In this document: positions 7,056 to 9,099 of the stretch, in pieces | How positions within the stretch are numbered: the first letter of the stretch is position 1 | Layout of the letters: each line of letters starts with the position of its first letter | Assembly: GCA_021156385.1 (NCBI GenBank) | Contig: JAJNDL010000299.1 | Span: 1-9,099 of the forward strand | Direction: 5' to 3' | DNA length: 9,099 nucleotides | Source: Moraxellaceae bacterium | GTDB taxonomy: Bacteria > Pseudomonadota > Gammaproteobacteria > Pseudomonadales > Moraxellaceae | Position numbers and translations under genes: made by a program | The notes under the pieces: model-generated | What the model saw: the letters and a program-made list of their open reading frames with translations, nothing else | Told to the model about the DNA's origin: nothing | Databases searched by the model: none

Positions 7056-8399
7056 TCAGCTCTCGACCCAGACCGGCGCGCCGGCACGCAGCGCATTGAC
7101 GCTGGCCACTTCCGCAATCTCCACGTCGGCGAACTTGCCGATGAGCCCGGCATCCGGCCAGGGAAAGTGCACGAGGCGGTTGTTTCCGGTGATGCCGATG
7201 AGCTGGCCTTCCATGCGCTCGGACTTGCGGTCCACCAGCACGCGCTGTGTCGTACCGACCATGGCCGCCGTCTTGCGCGCGGTGTGTGCGGTGATGCGGT
7301 CCTTGAGGATCTGCAGGCGCTGCTTCTTCACCTCTTCCGGCGTGTCGTCCGCCATCTCTGCGGCGGGAGTGCCCGGGCGCTTCGAGTAGATGAAGCTGTA
7401 GGAATGGTCGAAGTCGACTTCGGCGATCAGGTTCATGGTTTCCTCGAAATCGGCATCGGTCTCGCCAGGGAAGCCGATGATGAAGTCGGAGGAAATATGG
7501 ATGTCGGGACGCACGGCCTTCAGCTTGCGGATGCGCTCGAGGTAGTCGGCTGCCGTGTGGTTGCGCTTCATGCCGGCCAGCACGCGGTTGGCGCCGGACT
7601 GCACCGGCAGGTGCAGGTGCGAGACCAGCGTCGGCGTATCCGCATAGACGGCGATGAGGTCGTCGTTGAATTCCAGCGGATGCGAAGTCGTGTAGCGGAT
7701 GCGGCCGATGCCGGGCACGGCGGCGACGTGGCGCAGCAGTTCCGCGAAGGAGCAGATGCGGCCGTCGTGGAAGGCGCCGCGGTAGCCGTTGACGTTCTGG
7801 CCGAGCAGCGTGACTTCGCGCACGCCTTTCTGCGCCAGGATGGCGACTTCCGCGATCACGTCGTCGAAGGGCCGCGAGACTTCCTCGCCGCGCGTATAGG
7901 GCACGACGCAGAAGGTGCAGTACTTGGAGCAGCCTTCCATGATGGAGACGAAGGCCTTGTGGCCGTCGACGCGCGGTTCGGGCAGGAAATCGAATTTCTC
8001 GATCTCGGGGAAGCTCACATCTACCAGCGTGATCTTCCGGGCGTTCCGCTCGTCGAGCATCTTCGGCAGGCGGTGCAGGGTCTGCGGGCCGAACACGAGG
8101 TCGACGAAGGGCGCGCGTTTCTGGATCGCGGCGCCTTCCTGCGAGGCGACGCAGCCGCCGACGCCGATCACCACGTCCGGACGCGCCTCTTTCAGCTTGC
8201 GCCAGCGGCCGAGCTCGGAGAACACCTTCTCCTGCGCCTTCTCGCGGATGGAGCAGGTGTTGAGCAGCAGCACGTCGGCGTCTTCAGGGTTGGAGGTCAG
8301 CTCCATGCCATGGGAGTCGCCCAGCAGGTCGGCCATGCGCGAGCTGTCGTACTCGTTCATCTGGCAACCCTGGGTTTCGAGATAGAGCTTCTTGGCCAT
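7056..8399 (-). CDS. miaB: tRNA-2-methylthio-N6-dimethylallyladenosine synthase MiaB
   Basis: Radical SAM methylthiotransferase that converts i6A37 to ms2i6A37 in tRNAs reading UNN codons, in the cytoplasm. At 447 residues it is a little shorter than E. coli MiaB (474) and appears complete. The UPF0004 domain starts with [16 protein letters not shown] and supplies cysteines 12, 49 ([11 protein letters not shown]) and 83 ([11 protein letters not shown]) for the auxiliary 4Fe-4S cluster. The radical SAM motif is CSKYCTFC with cysteines 157, 161 and 164, followed by [13 protein letters not shown]. Further family blocks are [28 protein letters not shown] and [19 protein letters not shown]-terminal TRAM domain covers about 378-440. 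The ATG at 8399 gives the canonical N-terminus; no strong Shine-Dalgarno precedes it. A perfect TATAAT lies 33 bases upstream. In many gammaproteobacteria miaB directly precedes phoH/ybeZ; here the mgtC-like gene lies between. Confidence 0.98.
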   Translation of the reverse strand: MAKKLYLETQGCQMNEYDSSRMADLLGDSHGMELTSNPEDADVLLLNTCSIREKAQEKVFSELGRWRKLKEARPDVVIGVGGCVASQEGAAIQKRAPFVDLVFGPQTLHRLPKMLDERNARKITLVDVSFPEIEKFDFLPEPRVDGHKAFVSIMEGCSKYCTFCVVPYTRGEEVSRPFDDVIAEVAILAQKGVREVTLLGQNVNGYRGAFHDGRICSFAELLRHVAAVPGIGRIRYTTSHPLEFNDDLIAVYADTPTLVSHLHLPVQSGANRVLAGMKRNHTAADYLERIRKLKAVRPDIHISSDFIIGFPGETDADFEETMNLIAEVDFDHSYSFIYSKRPGTPAAEMADDTPEEVKKQRLQILKDRITAHTARKTAAMVGTTQRVLVDRKSERMEGQLIGITGNNRLVHFPWPDAGLIGKFADVEIAEVASVNALRAGAPVWVES

Positions 8400-8431
8400 G
8401 GTCGTGCACGGGAAGTCGCGGAAAGGCGGCG

Positions 8432-8437
8432 ATTATA
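8432..8437 (-). promoter_or_regulatory. Candidate -10 box for miaB
   Basis: Perfect TATAAT on the minus strand, 32 bases before the miaB ATG, in a GC-rich background. At 18-base spacing the -35 position reads CTGTCC, only a 3/6 match to TTGACA, so the promoter would lean on its -10 element or an activator. Confidence 0.5.
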
Positions 8438-8530
8438 GCGGCGGCCTCCGCCTGCGGACAGGCAAAGCGGGCTTTCCCTACAAATGCGAGGTTTTCCCGC
8501 CGACGGCGGCACTATATCCTCACGCGCTCT

Positions 8531-8559
8531 GGGGCCGGCCCTGTTACGGCCAGCGCCCC
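8531..8559 (+). repeat. Hairpin in the slt 5' leader
   Basis: GGGGC (8531-8535) pairs with GCCCC (8555-8559), and GGCC (8537-8540) pairs with GGCC (8548-8551) inside, leaving a seven-base loop. It ends five bases before the GGAG ribosome binding site of slt. A smaller stem, CCGCC/GGCGG (8497-8509), lies upstream. No U tract, so a leader structure rather than a terminator; role unknown. Confidence 0.35.
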
Positions 8560-8574
8560 GACCGGAGAGTGGTG

Positions 8575-9099
8575 TTGAAGAAAGTCACGATAGCCCTGCT
8601 GTGGCTGTTGCTCTCGGCAACGGCCTGGGCGAACAACAAGGAAGATTTTCTCGCGGCGCGCGAGGCCTACCGTACGGGCGACCTGGCGAAGGTGGCCGAG
8701 CTCGCCAAGAGCCTGTCCGGCGATCCGCTCGGCATCTATCCGCGCTACTGGCTGCTTTCGCGCCAGCTCGACCAGCTGGAGCCTGCGCAGATCCAGCCCT
8801 TCCTCGACTATTACCAGGGCAGCTGGCTGGCCGAGCGCCTGCGCACCGAATGGCTGCTGTCGCTCGGGCGGCGCGGCAACTGGACGCTGTTCCGCGAGCA
8901 GTACCGTCTGCTGCAGGACGAGCCCTCCACCGACCTCTATTGCTACAACGTCAGCGCCCGCCTGGCGCAGGGCGAGGACAAGGTGCTGGCCGGCGCCCGC
9001 GCCGTGCTCTGGTTCACCACCCGCGACCTGCCGGCCGCCTGCGGGCCGGTGCTCGAGAAGCTGCTGGCTTCCGGCACGGTCAGCGAGGCCGATATCTGG
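8575..9099 (+). CDS. slt: Soluble lytic murein transglycosylase, N-terminal part (runs off right edge)
   Basis: The open frame continues to the window end for 175 codons and matches the start of Slt70-type lytic transglycosylases, periplasmic enzymes that cleave the MurNAc-GlcNAc bond with anhydro-product formation. Visible are a signal peptide (KKVTIALLWLLLSATAWA, predicted cut after residue 19, AWA|NN) and the first helices of the alpha-superhelical U-domain: FLAAREAYRTGDL, YPRYWLLSRQL, FLDYYQGSWLAERLR and WLLSLGRRGNW. The last visible part, FTTRDLPAACGPVLEKLLASG, is also typical. The catalytic SLT domain lies beyond the window, so activity cannot be judged. The start is either GTG 8572 or TTG 8575; GGAG at 8564-8567 leaves seven bases to the TTG, which I prefer. 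It is divergent from miaB. Confidence 0.88.
   Translation, partial: MKKVTIALLWLLLSATAWANNKEDFLAAREAYRTGDLAKVAELAKSLSGDPLGIYPRYWLLSRQLDQLEPAQIQPFLDYYQGSWLAERLRTEWLLSLGRRGNWTLFREQYRLLQDEPSTDLYCYNVSARLAQGEDKVLAGARAVLWFTTRDLPAACGPVLEKLLASGTVSEADIW

Noticed and set aside
6804..8438. 544-codon open frame on the plus strand opposite miaB
   Set aside because: It is the antisense shadow of an intact, highly conserved miaB, rich in His/Arg/Ala/Asp with no recognisable domain; long antisense frames are expected in GC-rich DNA.

Overview
The window is GC-rich, densely coded chromosomal DNA from a proteobacterium, most likely a gammaproteobacterium. The minus strand carries a recognisable housekeeping cluster in its usual order: miaB, then phoH-like ybeZ, ybeY, corC/ybeX and lnt, with leuS further downstream. 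LeuS, YbeY, CorC, Lnt and the GTPase YeiR all resemble their Escherichia coli counterparts along their length. I cannot name the genus. I see no phage, insertion sequence, CRISPR array, RNA gene or defence system, and no sign of a new multi-gene system.

Layout. Positions 1-591 (minus) hold the N-terminal part of leuS, cut by the window edge. On the plus strand, 715-2471 hold two genes overlapping by one base: an ElyC/YdcF-like DUF218 membrane protein and a YeiR-like zinc-binding GTPase. They sit between leuS and lnt and end at a 43-base near-palindrome that can terminate transcription from both sides. The minus-strand cluster then runs from 6279 down to 2515: phoH/ybeZ, ybeY, corC, lnt. Upstream of phoH, at about 6376-6403, is a good match to a sigma-32 (heat-shock) promoter, which fits the known heat-shock control of ybeZ-ybeY-ybeX-lnt in E. 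coli. Between this promoter and miaB lies an MgtC/SapB-family membrane protein gene (6416-6910). miaB (7056-8399) is intact and has its own hairpin terminator. Divergent from it, the first 175 codons of a soluble lytic transglycosylase (slt) run off the right end.

The most notable point is that two genes of the heat-shock cluster are broken in the same way. In both lnt and phoH the N-terminal and C-terminal halves are well conserved but lie in different frames, and roughly 35-45 residues expected between them are absent. In lnt the lost part is the last membrane segment(s) before the nitrilase domain. In phoH it is the lead-in to the ATPase domain, including the first residues of the Walker A loop. 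Because the GC-rich DNA leaves alternative frames open, a naive caller would report an apparently whole 481-residue Lnt and a 225-residue PhoH with false N-termini. Two out-of-frame internal deletions in otherwise well-preserved housekeeping genes suggest assembly or sequencing error at least as strongly as real decay.

As a group, the intact genes serve translation and tRNA/rRNA maturation (leuS, miaB, ybeY), envelope biogenesis (lnt, slt, the ElyC-like gene) and metal handling (corC, the mgtC-like gene, the yeiR-like gene). There is no gene-free stretch above 300 bases; the largest gap is the divergent miaB/slt region of about 170 bases.
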